Positions 9,662 to 26,229 of a DNA stretch of 64,000 nucleotides are shown here, one piece after another. This DNA comes from Phascolomyces articulosus (Eukaryota > Mucoromycota > Mucoromycetes > Mucorales > Lichtheimiaceae). Within the stretch, counting starts at the first letter, position 1. Every line of letters starts with the position of its first letter. The DNA lies in contig JAIXMP010000028.1 in assembly GCA_025677815.1 (NCBI GenBank), forward strand, positions 372,001 through 436,000, given 5' to 3'. The notes beneath the pieces are model-generated. The model was not told where the DNA came from and did not search any database. It saw nothing but the letters and a program-made list of their open reading frames with translations. A program made the translations under genes and the position numbers.

Positions 9662-11910
9662 TTATTTAGTACTGTCAGCGGCAGTAGAATTGGCAGGAGA
9701 AGAAATGGATTGATCATCCGTTTTATTATCCTGTACTACAGATGAAGAAGAAGTATTTGTTTGATCCATCCCTGTGGATGCCATGGGAGTACTTGATGCA
9801 GACACAGGTGCAGATGGTGAGTCGACAGTATAAGGTGTAGGAGAATCTGGTACTGAAGATCCTAACATTGTGTGAGGAATTGCATGATTTATGTTGGATG
9901 ACGGATCTGAAAACATACCAGTATTTAAAAAGTCATCAATGTTGATAAAGTTATTTCCATCGCTACTATATTTATTTGGATCAAAGCCCAATTGATTTGC
10001 CAACATGCCCAAACTAGCTCCTAATGCTTCGATATCTTGATTAATAGCATCCGCGGATTTTGTAGCCGATGCAATACTATTACTAATTTGTGGTAATGTT
10101 GCAGAGGCAGGTGCTGGTGCAATGGCTGCTAATGATGTTTGTGGCTGTTGGAATGTCGAAGGTGCGGTGGTAACGGATGATGTAGAGGGGGATAATGTCG
10201 AATTTGGTGTTGTAGTGGTTGTAGGAACACGCGTCGTCGAAATATTATTAGTGTTGTTTATTGTTCCTTGTTCTTGTTTTGGTTGTATGCCACCGTTAGC
10301 ACTACTGATACCTGTCGTGCTTGTGTAATCCACGGCTGGAGGAATAGGGTTATAGAATGACTCGTTTGCTAGCTGATTTAGTATAGAGGGATTTGCCTGC
10401 GCCAATGTAATTAAATTGTGTAATCCCTGTAATTGTTGCGCGTTAAATATAGTAGATAAATCTTGTCCTGTTGGCTGAACAGGAGACATAAGACCTATAA
10501 ATATATGTAGATACGACGCGTATATAAATATATCGTAAAAATAGTGAATATAAGAATTAAAACATAATCCACACACAAAAAAAAAAGTTCACCTACTATT
10601 ATTCAAATGTTGTTGTAATTGTAATTGTTGCTGCTGGTTTTGTTGTTTTGTTTCATCGTTGAGTGCAATAGCTGCAGCTAATTCTGTTGCTGATGCATCC
10701 AAAACGTCTGAACTTCCAATTCCCGCAGTGTTTGAAGTATTATAGGACAAGTTTGGCCGAATTTTGCTGCTGCTGCTGCTACTATTATTATTATTGTTGT
10801 TGTTGTTGTTGCTGTTGGGCGTTTGGCCACTGTTGCTATGATTCACATATTCATCAATATCAAATTGTGCCGCATGTCGTGGCACTTTTGGACGTCTTCC
10901 CACATCTTCAATCTCATCCTCATCCTCTTCAAGGAAATCTTCATCCTTATACTCTGTATTTGCATCGCCAATCAAAAATCGTCGTTTTCTTGGTATAACA
11001 ACACGTTTTTTATCGCTTGAAAACACAGATGCCAGGAATCTTAAGATTTTATCAATAGTTTCTTGGTGACGTTGGTGGCGTTCGCGTGCAGATAATGTTT
11101 CTTGCCACAACACTTGGTTATCACGCTGAATTCCCTTCAAATCCGCACTAATACTCATTTGATGTTTCTTGATGGCAGCAATTTCGTCCAAAATATGATG
11201 CATGTCAATATTTGCAGGTTCTTTTTCTTCTGTATCTCTCCCCTTTTTCCGAGTAACGAGTAACAATAAATCAGGTTGATTTCTTTGGAAATGTGGATTA
11301 CTGAATTCCCATCGTTCAGCATCACTATCTGCATGAAGCACACCTTGTTGTAAATGAGGCACCTTATGAAAACCGTACATATTGAGTTGTCGAACAAACG
11401 AAGAAAAGTTACTATGCTTAAAAAACCGAGGCAAAACACGTTTGGCGAAATCTTCGTGTCGTAATACAATAAATGACATGCCATCTTCTGCCCATCGAAT
11501 AAGATCGTCTGTTGTTGGATCGTCCACCATACTATTTTTTTATAAAGATTTAAATGGTCAACAGAAAAACCTATTTGTTTCTCCCTTTATTTTATTTTTG
11601 TATAACAAACACAAAAAAAGATATGTTACTTGTAAAGTTTGTTCAAAAACGCTGGAACATTTTGCATTTTAGCTCGTTGAATTTGGTTAGGATTCACCAC
11701 TGCTTTTGATAAAGATGCTCCTGTATTATTTTGTGCATTATTGGTAGTGGCTGTAGTTACTACGGGTGTTGCTGTTGTAGTATTCGCATTAGCTTTAGTT
11801 TGTGTTGCTGGTAACATGCTTGGTAATCCAATAGCTGGAGGAGTAGTTGAGTTACTGGGTGGAGAACTGGTAGGCAGTGGTGTAATATTTGCCGGAATTT
11901 GTTTGCTCAT
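9662..11910 (-). CDS. HSF1: Heat shock factor (HSF-type) transcription factor
   Basis: Three exons (11910-11630, 11531-10597, 10494-9662) join in frame into about 682 residues. After a Thr/Asn/Pro-rich N-terminus comes a full HSF DNA-binding domain (about 83-190): [31 protein letters not shown], then [17 protein letters not shown], the recognition helix. The first intron splits the domain after NKLY. A heptad-rich HR-A/B trimerisation region follows (about 200-265, [20 protein letters not shown]). Then come a basic/acidic patch and long Asn/Gln/Ser/Thr tails suited to activation. Expected to trimerise and bind nTTCnnGAAn elements in the nucleus. One such element lies upstream of its own start. 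Which HSF paralogue this is was not determined; the symbol denotes the family. The second intron donor is taken as GTAGGT because only it keeps frame. Confidence 0.88.
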
Positions 11911-13239
11911 AGTTGATCAATGGTTTTTTCTTTGAAATGAACCACAAATGAAACTAGAGTCAAAACAGAAAAATAAAATGGTCCAGTTAATGGGAAAAAG
12001 GTAAGAATTTATGAATCAGACAATTGGATAAGTTTAAAGAATAAAAAGTTTCTTTTTTTTTGTCAAGGTGAAAAGCGAAAAAAAACATAAAGTCAATGGA
12101 TGCATATTTAAACCCAGAGCTTTTTTTTTCAATATGAAAGACAAACTAAGCATCAATGCTTGAGATAGGGTTCAGGCTGTGGTTCTAGAAAGTTCACGAT
12201 ATTCTAAGTATCCCGAAAAAAAAATAATAACTTTAATATTAGGGTAAGACTTGGCCAACATTCTGGCATTCGTATCAATAAACTCTACTGTTTATCATCA
12301 TTCATCGTGATCAACAAACATGCGCTTAATGTAGAAGAAGATAATGAATATATTCAAAAAGCGCCTCATCGCTATTTATATTGTTTTTTAAATAATATCA
12401 AAAAGGTTAACATAAAAAAGTAATGATTACTACTTGTTTAATTTGTTACTATGGTATCAGTATTTATATACTTAAAGTTCAAAGTTCAAGGGTATCGTTA
12501 TTAGGGGAGAGGTAAATAACAATGCTATTACGCTCGCTGATAAAAAAAACAAAAAGCTTATTGAAACATCATCCTTAAGTGAAGCGTCTGTTATACAACT
12601 AACCATTACCATAACATTCGCATATGATACGAATAAAAGGTGGCGGCGATATTGCCATATTCGTGCGTCAAATACATGATTGAGAAGTTCCGTCATAGTT
12701 GCATAATCATAACCGATGGTGCTCTTATTACTGTATGAATATCGATATATCAATGTAAAGAATATGAATAGAGCTGTAATGATAAATATACCTCAATATT
12801 ATTATAACTGTGCAGATATGCTTATTGATATATACTTTTAATATATGAAATAACCTCCTATCTACGTTGAAATGTAAATATCAGTAATGATCGATTCTTC
12901 CGTTATTGGTGGTTTGTAAGAATACTCAAACTCTTTATCCCGTAAGGTATATCCTTTTTATATACAAGGAGGGAATCACACGGACAGGTTCAATGGACTT
13001 TTTTTTTTATTAGTCTCACATTTTATTCGTTATTTATATTATTCAAATTTAAACTTTGAGAGGGAACAAAAAAAAAAAAAAGCTGCAGGATTAGTTTGAT
13101 AATAATTCATGTAAACTTCTCCTTTCGTGTTTACTTTCTTTCCTCTTTAGCATCTTTTTAATAAACTTTATTCTATACTGTCACTACACATAAAATAATA
13201 ATAACAAAAAAAAGTAACACAAAAAAAAAACCAAAAGGC
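11911..13239. other. Intergenic region between the divergent HSF and F-box genes
   Basis: Holds the two promoters, including the HSF site above and T/A homopolymers. A 93-codon minus-strand frame at 12472-12753 has a hydrophobic stretch, but no family resemblance and no supporting signals were seen. I do not call it. Confidence 0.4.
12183..12195. promoter_or_regulatory. Perfect three-unit heat-shock element upstream of the HSF gene
   Basis: TTCTAGAAAGTTC is TTC-nn-GAA-nn-TTC, the canonical inverted-repeat HSF site. It is followed at the right phase by a degenerate GAT and a shifted TTC. It lies about 270 bases upstream of the HSF start codon, in its promoter region. Autoregulation is inferred. 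Confidence 0.6.
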
Positions 13240-14688
13240 ATGAAACTGCGCGACTTACCTCCAGAAATCCTTAGTTTAACACTCCAAACTTTACAACAAC
13301 CTGACTTATACCAATGCATCTTTGTTAATCAACGATTCAACGCTGCTGCTATACAGCATCTTTGGCGAACACCTGTCGTTCATAATCACCAAAGATTCAA
13401 ATTGTTTATCAAATGTTTACGTTCAAGTAAAAAACCCGTGGGTAGTTGGATACGGCACTTTCGTATTGCTTGGGGTGGTGGAGTAGGAGGCACTCATGAA
13501 CACCAACAGCAACAAGATTATTTTTTCGACGATGACGATTGTTTGTTATTATTACCTCATGTACCCCAGCTTGAAGAATTTGCCGTACAAAACTCGGATC
13601 GATTAACTGACAAAAGTATTTGTATGATTCCAGCTTATTGCCAGCAGCTTGAAATCTTGTATTTGAAACGAGCCAACATTACCTATCGGTCTGCTCATCA
13701 TCTCGGTCGTGGATGTAAACAGTTACGGAAATTAACCTTTGACCACTGTCTCAAGTTACAACCCATGGCATTATTACCGTTTGCTGATTGTCCTTTGGAA
13801 TATTTGGATTTATCTGGATGTAAATGGATCAATGTCGAAGATACAGCTTATGATATACGCATGTTCAAGCGATTGCGACATTTAGATATTATTTGTAGTG
13901 ATAAAACAACCATGATGAATGAATTCTTATTAGCGTTGGCAAGTAAGAGACCTTTATCCTCATCATCGTCGCCATCAGATAATAACGCTTATACTTACCA
14001 TAACCATCATCATTATTATTATCGTCACCATCATAGCACCATGAACACCAATGACATGTTGATGGTGCACAATAGCGAGGATCTTGTCGTTGTACCCGAA
14101 CTCGAATCATTTTCAATGACGGGATGTAGTGAAATTGGGGACATGGCAGCAATACAATTTATTGAAACACATCCTTATTTGGGATATTTGACATTGATGG
14201 CATGTGGTATTACCGATGCAACCTTGGATGCTATTCAACGACATTTGCCACAACTGGTTTATTTGGATATTTCCTTTTGTCAGTCAGTCTCTATGGGAGG
14301 TGTACGTCGATTAATTCGAGGCAGTAAATTACAAATGATTGGCTTAAAGGCATGTGGATTACGCAAGTTCCAATTTCCAGAAGTACCTTGGAGTCGTAGT
14401 GAATTATTTAGACAAACTCAAGTGGATATCTTCAATGAAACTGAAATTGATCTCATACGGACATACCCTGATCCTTTGCCTGAATCTCTCTTTTTTCAAT
14501 TATCAGAAGAAGAAATACGTGCCCAACAACAGGAACAGGAGCAACAGCAAAATGATAATAATGATGAACAAAATGAACATGAGCAGATGATGCAAATTGA
14601 TCCTATGGGTATGGAAGATACGAATGAAGAACAAGTAGCTGCTGTATATGCTTTAATTCATCAATCCTTGGAAGCCAACCTTTTGTAA
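13240..14688 (+). CDS. F-box / leucine-rich-repeat protein
   Basis: A single uninterrupted 482-codon frame. Residues 1-45 form an F-box (LRDLPPEILSLTLQTL...CIFVNQRFNAAAIQHLW). The rest is built of short AMN1-type LRRs with recurring Cys positions (LRKLTFDHCLKL, LEYLDLSGCKWI, LGYLTLMACGIT, LVYLDISFCQSV). A His/Tyr-rich insert lies around residue 255. The C-terminus is Gln/Glu/Asn-rich. F-box proteins of this layout act as substrate receptors of SCF ubiquitin ligases; the F-box binds Skp1 and the LRRs bind the target. The target is unknown. The ATG is preceded by A-rich leader sequence, fitting fungal start context. Confidence 0.82.
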   Translation: MKLRDLPPEILSLTLQTLQQPDLYQCIFVNQRFNAAAIQHLWRTPVVHNHQRFKLFIKCLRSSKKPVGSWIRHFRIAWGGGVGGTHEHQQQQDYFFDDDDCLLLLPHVPQLEEFAVQNSDRLTDKSICMIPAYCQQLEILYLKRANITYRSAHHLGRGCKQLRKLTFDHCLKLQPMALLPFADCPLEYLDLSGCKWINVEDTAYDIRMFKRLRHLDIICSDKTTMMNEFLLALASKRPLSSSSSPSDNNAYTYHNHHHYYYRHHHSTMNTNDMLMVHNSEDLVVVPELESFSMTGCSEIGDMAAIQFIETHPYLGYLTLMACGITDATLDAIQRHLPQLVYLDISFCQSVSMGGVRRLIRGSKLQMIGLKACGLRKFQFPEVPWSRSELFRQTQVDIFNETEIDLIRTYPDPLPESLFFQLSEEEIRAQQQEQEQQQNDNNDEQNEHEQMMQIDPMGMEDTNEEQVAAVYALIHQSLEANLL

Positions 14689-15116
14689 ATATATTTTTTG
14701 GATCCATAATTTCATTCATATATATAAATATATCCCCTTCTCAAAATTCCCTTTCTACTTTTTACCTTTTTTATATGCAAAATAAAAATGGAATAATAAT
14801 ATGAAGGATAGCACATATGATTTACTGCAGATGATCTTCATTGCTGCGAATGTCTTGAGTGTTTTGATATTGATTCTCCTTAGGATCAGAAAATGGATGA
14901 TGTATATCCTCTTAAGTACAAACCAACTTTTTGGTTACTTAAATTGGTAAGAACATATCTCATACCATGCGAAAAAAAAATACGCAAACACACAATAGTG
15001 GCGCAGTATAATAAATTTACATAAAAGGATCAGAGTTTTAAAAAAAAAGAGTGTCTATTTTCATTAACTCTTTTTATATTTGCACCATACATTTTTCTAT
15101 TTACAAAAAAATAATC
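14689..15116. other. Short intergenic spacer
   Basis: AT-rich 3' and 5' untranslated sequence between two genes on the same strand. No further feature seen. Confidence 0.5.
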
Positions 15117-15806
15117 ATGGCGCAAAAACCAACGCATCTTCCTAAAACACTAACATTAGAACCATATGTGGATCAACAAATCTTTGGTAACTTACCCACC
15201 AAAGGTAGACATATCATTGGTCAGTTCGACGACGATTCTATTGTAGTTTACCAAGCTTATTCCCCAAGTATTGCTTCCTACGCAATCGAGCATCAACAAT
15301 TTGGTGGTAGCAATTTTAGTTTTGATCGTATGTCATGGGTAAAAACAAGTTTTGCATGGATGCAATATCGATGTGGCTGGAACACAAAACCAAGACAAGA
15401 ACGTACATTGGCTGTTCGAATTAAACGTGAAGCATTTGATTATATTGTATCCAACGCGGTGGGAAGTCGGTTTATTGAAGAAGTTCATGGTACAAAGGAA
15501 AATTATGAAAAGATTAAAAAGGCGAGTCAAGTCAGGCGACAATGGGACCCAGACTATGTTCCTAACCTTGAATTCAAGCGATTGGAACGGCGGGCTATCC
15601 AACTGGGCTTAAGAGGTGACATGCTACGTCGCTACGCAACTGAATGGATCATATCGATTGAAGATATTACAACGTATGTAGAAGAGATGCGAGCAAGATT
15701 ACAAGACACAAAGGACCCAGCGTCATTATGGGTTCCTGTGGAACGTGTTTATAAGGAAGAAGAACCATATCATAATACCCAACAACAAACTGACTCAACT
15801 ATTTAA
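15117..15806 (+). CDS. DUF4291 family protein
   Basis: An intronless frame of 229 codons from the ATG at 15117. The longer open frame upstream lacks conserved sequence. Recognised by the family's order of motifs: VVYQAYSP near the start, RMSWVKTSFAWMQYRCGW in the middle, RTLAVRIKREAFDYIV after it, and a C-terminal LQLGLRG-like helix (AIQLGLRGDMLRRYATEW). No catalytic function is established for this family, which is widespread in bacteria and scattered in fungi. The compact single exon contrasts with the intron-rich neighbours and would fit acquisition by horizontal transfer, but that is inference. Length matches the family. Confidence 0.8.
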   Translation: MAQKPTHLPKTLTLEPYVDQQIFGNLPTKGRHIIGQFDDDSIVVYQAYSPSIASYAIEHQQFGGSNFSFDRMSWVKTSFAWMQYRCGWNTKPRQERTLAVRIKREAFDYIVSNAVGSRFIEEVHGTKENYEKIKKASQVRRQWDPDYVPNLEFKRLERRAIQLGLRGDMLRRYATEWIISIEDITTYVEEMRARLQDTKDPASLWVPVERVYKEEEPYHNTQQQTDSTI

Positions 15807-17466
15807 ATAAGTATTTAGTTATAAATATATAAAATAATAATCTTTATAAATAGTATCAACAATAAACAGTTGCTTTTTGTTTGTTATTATTATTAATTAA
15901 TATATATATATATATAAAGTGATCAAGTGTAATTAAAGAAAATAATGTGCCACCTCCAAAAAATAGACAGTTGCCAGCTATGATTGTTATGGTAATCAAA
16001 ACCATCGTTTTCTTGACACAGCCGCTCGATATGATAGTATATGTAGCTTTAAAATTACTGAATGGGGCGCAAGAGACCATGTCGATCAAGATGAATGAAT
16101 GTTCTTTTCTCGAATAATCTGGTGATGTTACTATGATAAAATGATGCCATCATAAAATGTTACTATATATAGAGCTTTTCATCGATTTGGATTTTGTAAA
16201 TCAAATAGAATGAAATATAAATCTTACGAAATAAAACCAGGTCGAAGGAGAAATGAGTGTATATTACTGATGTAAATGTTTGAAGAGAGTAAGTTATCTT
16301 TAATAGTTATCCCTAGAAACTTATCATATTTTATCATTATTTTGCTTTATGCATGAAAATAATAGACACGGGGTAAAAGTGTTAAAAATAACAACAATTA
16401 GTGCAACCTATTAAAATATACATCTAATATTTATTTGAGCGATTTACTAAATAGTCATCAGCAGTCTAATACACAATAATATTGAGACGCTACTTTGATG
16501 GCGGCGCTGCTTTATATATATGGATATTAAAACAAAAATAATAATAAAAAAAGCTGAGCCAACACTATGAGTTGTTCACTAAATGTATATGGAGAATACA
16601 TAGGTTGTTGTCGACAAGAATGGCAAGTCTAAAAAATACACGTTTTGACCATCGATTTCTTGCATAATAAACAGTTGATGATAAATCAAAGCTGTTTATA
16701 ATCCATTCGGAGCGGAAAATGCGACAACTTTACGGTAAAATGGAAAACAATACGTAAAATCGGTAAGATGGAAATATATATATATATATTTAACCCAAGA
16801 GGTTCTTTTTTCAATAAACATTCTTCATTATATTCATCGTCGCCATTGTTGCCATCATGAACGTGGTAAAAAAAGAACAATCATCATTTGATTGAATTAA
16901 TAATAAAAGGCTGAGCGACAATAGGATGAAAAAAATGACTTTATATATATTTTTCGATCTGTACCATCCAAAACTGGGTTTCGGTTTTCCCAAACTTGAC
17001 TTCTTCCAATCACCAAGTCCCACATCCTTCGGGTAAAAAATAAAAAGGTAACTCTTCACACACACACCCCTTATTTTTTCATGGAAACTATAATATTATC
17101 ACTTTTAAGGACAACAACACTCTCATAGTAAAACTGATTAGAGCAATTTATACTTGTTTCGTAGCATTTTATAAAAGAAAACCTTAAAAACAATTATCAT
17201 TGTTTCGGTTCTTTTATTTTTGCTCTCTTTCAAAAAAAAACATTTAACCAACAACCTCTTATTGCGTCTGCACACGTAAGACATGCGATAGAATAATAAT
17301 AATAATAATAATAATAATACCTTTTTTTTGGCTGTAGTTTTTCGGCCTTTCAAACTTATTCAACTATCTTTAGCCAGAAACTGACAGCCTTTTTTTTATA
17401 TTTTATTGAAAGTAATCCGCGTCTTACTCTTTTTTTTTCCTACTCTTTATCTTTCCACCCTCCTTC
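15807..17466. other. Long AT-rich intergenic region
   Basis: No gene recognised. Contains (TA)n at about 15900-15915, (AAT)n near 17293-17320 and the CT-rich leader of the Ca2+-pump gene just before 17467. Confidence 0.45.
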
Positions 17467-21226
<3,760 letters not shown>

Positions 21227-22518
21227 ATATAAATTTATATATTTTTAGAATTTTTGTTGTTGTTTTTTATATTTTTATTGGTTTTTTTTCTTTTCTTATA
21301 TATTTTTCTCCTTTCTCTCTCTCACTTAAAACAAAAACACTCTCCCATCCTCCTTTATTTCAAATCCATATAAAACCATTACACACACACCTTTATATAT
21401 ATCTTTAAAGTAAATATTTTATACAATTTTTTCTAAAATAAAAACCATTTCTAATAGAGAAAATCAAAGTTCAGGTTTTTAAGACTGGTTTTATGTATAA
21501 TTTTTTATTTTATAATACAAAATATATATAAATGCGCAAAATCAATGCGCAAAAGCAGTCTTAAAATCCAGTTGATGCGTATCGTATGGTGGAAGGGCTG
21601 ATGTGGTTGCTTCAATCCAAATTCGTTGCGGTACTTGAAAAAAATTGTGCTGATTAAAAGACACGTTGAGCTAACTTTCTCGTCTCTTAAGATCTTTTGA
21701 GAAAGTATCGAATACCCTTTTTTTATTGAGTTCAGGGATTTTTTTTGCCAAAGAAGATAAACCAATTATACAAATGGAGGATTTACTGATCTTGTAATGA
21801 TGTTTAATTGAACAGAGAACTGAGGCTTTATAAAAAAATTCCAGAAACCAATAAAAAATACATTCTTTATTTTTCTCACTGGATTGTAAAAATATATCTA
21901 TAGGAAAGGATGAAGAAAAGGAACACTCTTGATTTACCGATGATGACAAAATGCACAGGCTCGAGTGTTTTAAACACAATGTGAGCAAAAAATAATAGTT
22001 TTCAATCAGAGGTCTTTTGGGAGTAAAATCCGAATCAATGAGGTGATGCCTTTTGGTCTTTTTTTATTGTTTTTTTTTTACTAACCATACTCAAATGATG
22101 ACATTAAGGCGAATGTTATGTGAATCTAGTTTTTATATATATTTTTCACAATGAACTATTTATGATATTTGTCTGATGAGTTAATTAACTATTCAGTGTA
22201 TTCAGCAACAAATAAAGAATGATTCCTTATTGACCATGACTGGTAATACTTCGACAACCGATTGGATATAGTAGAGGGTGAAACAAGAACAGGTGATGGT
22301 TATGATGGTTTCATGAAGAGATGGATTATGTTATTGAATGAACGTATAAAGGGAACTTGTTAATAAATGGGATGGAGGATTGTAGTCCCTATTGCAAAAA
22401 GTTGGGTTTTTTTATGCAAGTCAAAAGAAATTTTTACAGATATGGTGCACCTCTTTCTCTCTTTATCTTCCTTCTTTCTATATCCTTTTTATTTTTACTA
22501 AGTGGGTATGCATAAAAA
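21227..22518. other. Intergenic region
   Basis: 3' region of the Ca2+ pump gene, then AT-rich DNA and a CT-rich leader before the next ATG. Short frames on the minus strand (21505-21988) show no family features. Confidence 0.45.
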
Positions 22519-25364
22519 ATGGAGGACACAGCAGGAAATTCATACAACACAATGGACAATTCGGGTTCACAGCAACAATCTTCTTCCACCCCTCAAGTCA
22601 ATCCAGCATCTTTAAATTATAAATCGAAAATAATGAAACCCAATGCTAAAAGAAGCTGTGACCATTGTCGTAAGAAAAAAGTACGTTGTAATTCTCATTT
22701 GCAACAACCATGTACGACATGTCAAAAAAGTGGTACCGCGTGTATTGTATCGAGACCCATAAGAATGAGTCAGATTAAAAAGTCACATATCAGTACTCTT
22801 GAGAAACGGGTCAATCAGCTTGAGTCTATTTTATTAGGACAGAATAACCATGCAGGCCCGATATCTCCTTCAACAACACAAGGCCCACCACAACAGAATA
22901 CCTCAGCATCACTGACGCCAATAGTACAATATATGGCAGATCAGAATAGCACCGCCAACTTTACTTCTCCATCTCCACCTCTTGCACAAACTCAAAAATC
23001 TAAAAAAATTAACTTTGTTTACTCACTTTGGATGAATGATACGCCAAAACAATCTGATATGCAATTACAAAAACAGATACCCAGTAGTAGCAGTAGTAGC
23101 AGTAATCTTACTGTTAGTAACATCGGTAGATTGTTACCGACATCACCATTATCAACATCAGCATCAAGATCATTTGCGCAACTTTTACAAACCACGCTGG
23201 ATATGATTCAAGAAATTCCTGATTTGACACCAGAATTAACAGAACAACTTCTTGAAAGGTAATAAAGTACCATGGCAAATTATAAATATAATATAAGGAA
23301 ATCTTTTTGAGTTTGAAGAGCTTCTAATTGGAACACTGGATATATTTGTATGTACTCGTATATGATTAGCTATTTTTGCTTTGTTTACGGACGTATACCT
23401 ATAGTGGACAGACGTTCCTTTTTAATACAGTATTACTTCCAATATCCTCAACCACTTGAGAAGCATCTCCTTTATGCTGTTTGTGCCCTTGGTTGCCAAT
23501 TCCGACCTCGAATCAGACCCACAACAGATGCTTCATCATTGGAACGAAAAATAGGACAACGTTTAAGAAAGAAAGCTTTGGAAGTGCTGCATTTTGCATA
23601 TGAACGCTCCAGTATTAGTACACTTCAAGCATTGTTGATTATGTCTATGCTTTCTCCTAACTCTGTACATGGTGAAAGTTCATCAACAAATTGGTAAATA
23701 ATTATCTTTTTATATCATGTAAAGTTGAATAAATTACATATGAAGCATGCTAACTAGAAACAAAACAATTCACCATAATTTATCCTAAAATCGCACCTTT
23801 TAGGCTTATACTTGGGGCGGTATGTAGTTAAAATAAAATAAAATAAATATTTTGGTTTAAATGCTGTGTTGTAGGGTTTATTCATGTTATTAAATTAACG
23901 CTAAAAAACGCTAATGCATGATTTCTATTGCTAGGCAATCCGTATGGTATACGCTTTTTTCATTATACGAACATTTCAAAACTTTAAGTGATAGAATCTA
24001 CTACTACTACTAATAATCTACTTTTAATACTTTGGTTAGAGTCAAGATTTAGATCTACTACGTGAAGACCACTATCCATCTTTACCCAAAAGTGAAATTG
24101 AATTACGACGGCGATTAGCCTATTGTGTTTATATGTGGGACAAATACTCTGCTGCTGCTACTGGAAAACCGTACACTGTTCGAGATGAAGATTTTTATGT
24201 CAAAGTTCCATTGATATATGAGCAGGAACAACAAGATTCAATTTCTATAAATGAGCTCTTGAATGAAGAATCTTCTGTTCCCAGGCTATTAAAACAAGCA
24301 GAAGAAGATATTCAAAAACAACGGTCCGTTTTTTATTTACACGTTAATTCCGTCATTCCCATGTCAAAGATGATAGGTCAAATTCTTGCATCACTGTATA
24401 CACCAAAGCCAGGAATTGATATGGGTGAGAGTATTGATAGTGGAGTCGATGTCGACTTGGTTGCGAACTTGGATGCTAGACTCCTACAATGGCGACAAGC
24501 AGCATTAGACCAACGAAAGAAATGTAGTCTTAAGGATGGTATGATATGTAACCACTGATAGTATATATACAGGGTATAAACACGTATTAAAGTTTTTGTT
24601 TTGTTTTTTTTTTTTTTTGTATATGTAGCACCTTTTGAGATGTTTTATAATGGTGGAATACTACTTCTTTATCGACCATTGATATCTGATGCAACATTTA
24701 TACAAAGGGCCACTACTAATGATGGTGATTTACTATTGGATATTTGTACGACTGCAGCTATAGAGATCGTTGATTATATAGACACATCGCCTGTTTGGGG
24801 TATACCATGTTTGAAAGACCAGTAAGTATATGAAACGTCTCATAAAACTTTTAAATAATTGGAAAAGGATATCTTTGAAATGTCAGTGCAGTGCAGTTGG
24901 TACTTAATTATCTCCAATTTTTCTATTATTATTATTTGTTCTCTAGCATGGTTACAATGTGCGCCACGGTTTTCTTACAAAATTGCAACCACATGGACGG
25001 CAATATTCGTTTACAAGCACGAAGAAATCTACGTCGATGTGCAGAGTTATATAAATGTGATGATATTATTGGCCAATGCCAGAATGCTACGGTATTAGAT
25101 GAGCTCTCAAAACAATTAATGCCACAAGAACAAAAATCTTCGCAACTACCAAGGTTTACTGGACTTGGATTGCCAAACGAAGAACAACGACATGCACCAA
25201 TATCACCGTCACCTTCAACAACACCTTTGGAAAGTACAGATTCGTCATATACGAATATAATTGCAGCATGGCAAAAGTTACAACAGGAACATCAGCAAGT
25301 AGCACAACATGATCTTCGTTTAATGATGGATATGGACTCTGATCAACCAGTGCTTGATCTGTAA
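22519..25364 (+). CDS. Zn2Cys6 fungal transcription factor with middle homology region
   Basis: Seven exons (22519-23258, 23370-23693, 23804-23819, 23935-23946, 24040-24538, 24629-24821, 24947-25364) join in frame to about 733 residues. Cys 47, 50, 57, 65, 68 and 75 form the Gal4-type binuclear zinc cluster (CDHCRKKKVRC, then CTTCQKSGTAC), followed by a short coiled coil (ISTLEKRVNQLESIL). The fungal-specific middle region begins at YFCFVYGRIPIVDRRSF. The signature WLILGAAIRMSQDLDLLRED is readable only if a 16-base and a 12-base exon are included. The rest (RRRLAYCVYMWDKYSAAATG, PLIYEQE) matches the family. It should bind CGG-containing sites in the nucleus. Target pathway unknown. Confidence 0.85.
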
Positions 25365-26229
25365 AACATATTTTGTGGAGTCAAACAGAAGCGTTCCAAT
25401 ATAATGGTTCATTATTATTAATACGATTAAGTAATATAGTTTATGGGATAAATATTTTTTTTCTAAAATGTAAATATGGTACTTTTTATATAAATATCAG
25501 TTTCAGTATTTATATCTTAGCTGCTATTTGTTAACTTTGTTTACTTTGCTACCTCTTCATGTTCAGTTATATAAGTGGTTTGAAAGATAAATACTAGTAG
25601 GACACTTGTATCGCTCCATTTTTTATAATGTTTGTTTCTACTTTTATACATATAAAAAAATAGTAATAATAGTAGCAGTATCATAAAGTCAAAAGTTTTA
25701 TGCTCCATTGAAGAGTAAATTATAGCATAGTTTTGTTCATTACCTCCATATAGTTCTCGCAAAACAGTACATAGTTTATGTGCAAAATAAATAGAAGTTG
25801 CCTTGCAGATCTCCGTGTGAAACAAAATTTTTGGTTTACCATATTAGACTCAGTCAGGGCTTCATCTTAACTTTATTTCCATGACAATTGCGACATTTTG
25901 TCAACTTTGACATTGACTTCATTTACTTCCCAACTTACCCACCACTTTGGAAAAAATAAATTCACATATGTAAAGATGTGATATCTAACAAATCTGAATT
26001 TATCTTGAATGCATGATGAATTCTTTTGAGATATTATTTTGAATATATTTCAAATATTTTTGGCTTTTTTTTAAAAAAAAAATATTCAAGATATATTTAA
26101 ATGTGGTTTTCTGGGAATATTTATTGAATCTGTTTATTTTTTTAACATCAGTGGCAAGAAGTGCAGGGAGAGCTACATAATTATGTCTTTGATTTCTTCT
26201 GTATTAGGTTAAATTTCACATCCACTGTT
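25365..26229. other. Intergenic region
   Basis: AT-rich 3' region of the transcription-factor gene, then spacer leading into the retroelement relic. No gene seen. Confidence 0.45.

Noticed and set aside
9340..9717. 125-codon minus-strand frame
   Set aside because: Overlaps the stop of the heat shock factor in another frame and is low-complexity Phe/Leu/Ile, typical of AT-rich 3' sequence.
10687..11020. Cys/Tyr-rich plus-strand ORFs
   Set aside because: Antisense shadow of Asn/Ser/Gln codon runs in the heat shock factor.
12472..12753. 93-codon minus-strand frame with hydrophobic segment
   Set aside because: No family resemblance, no promoter or splice support. Chance frame in AT-rich DNA is as likely.
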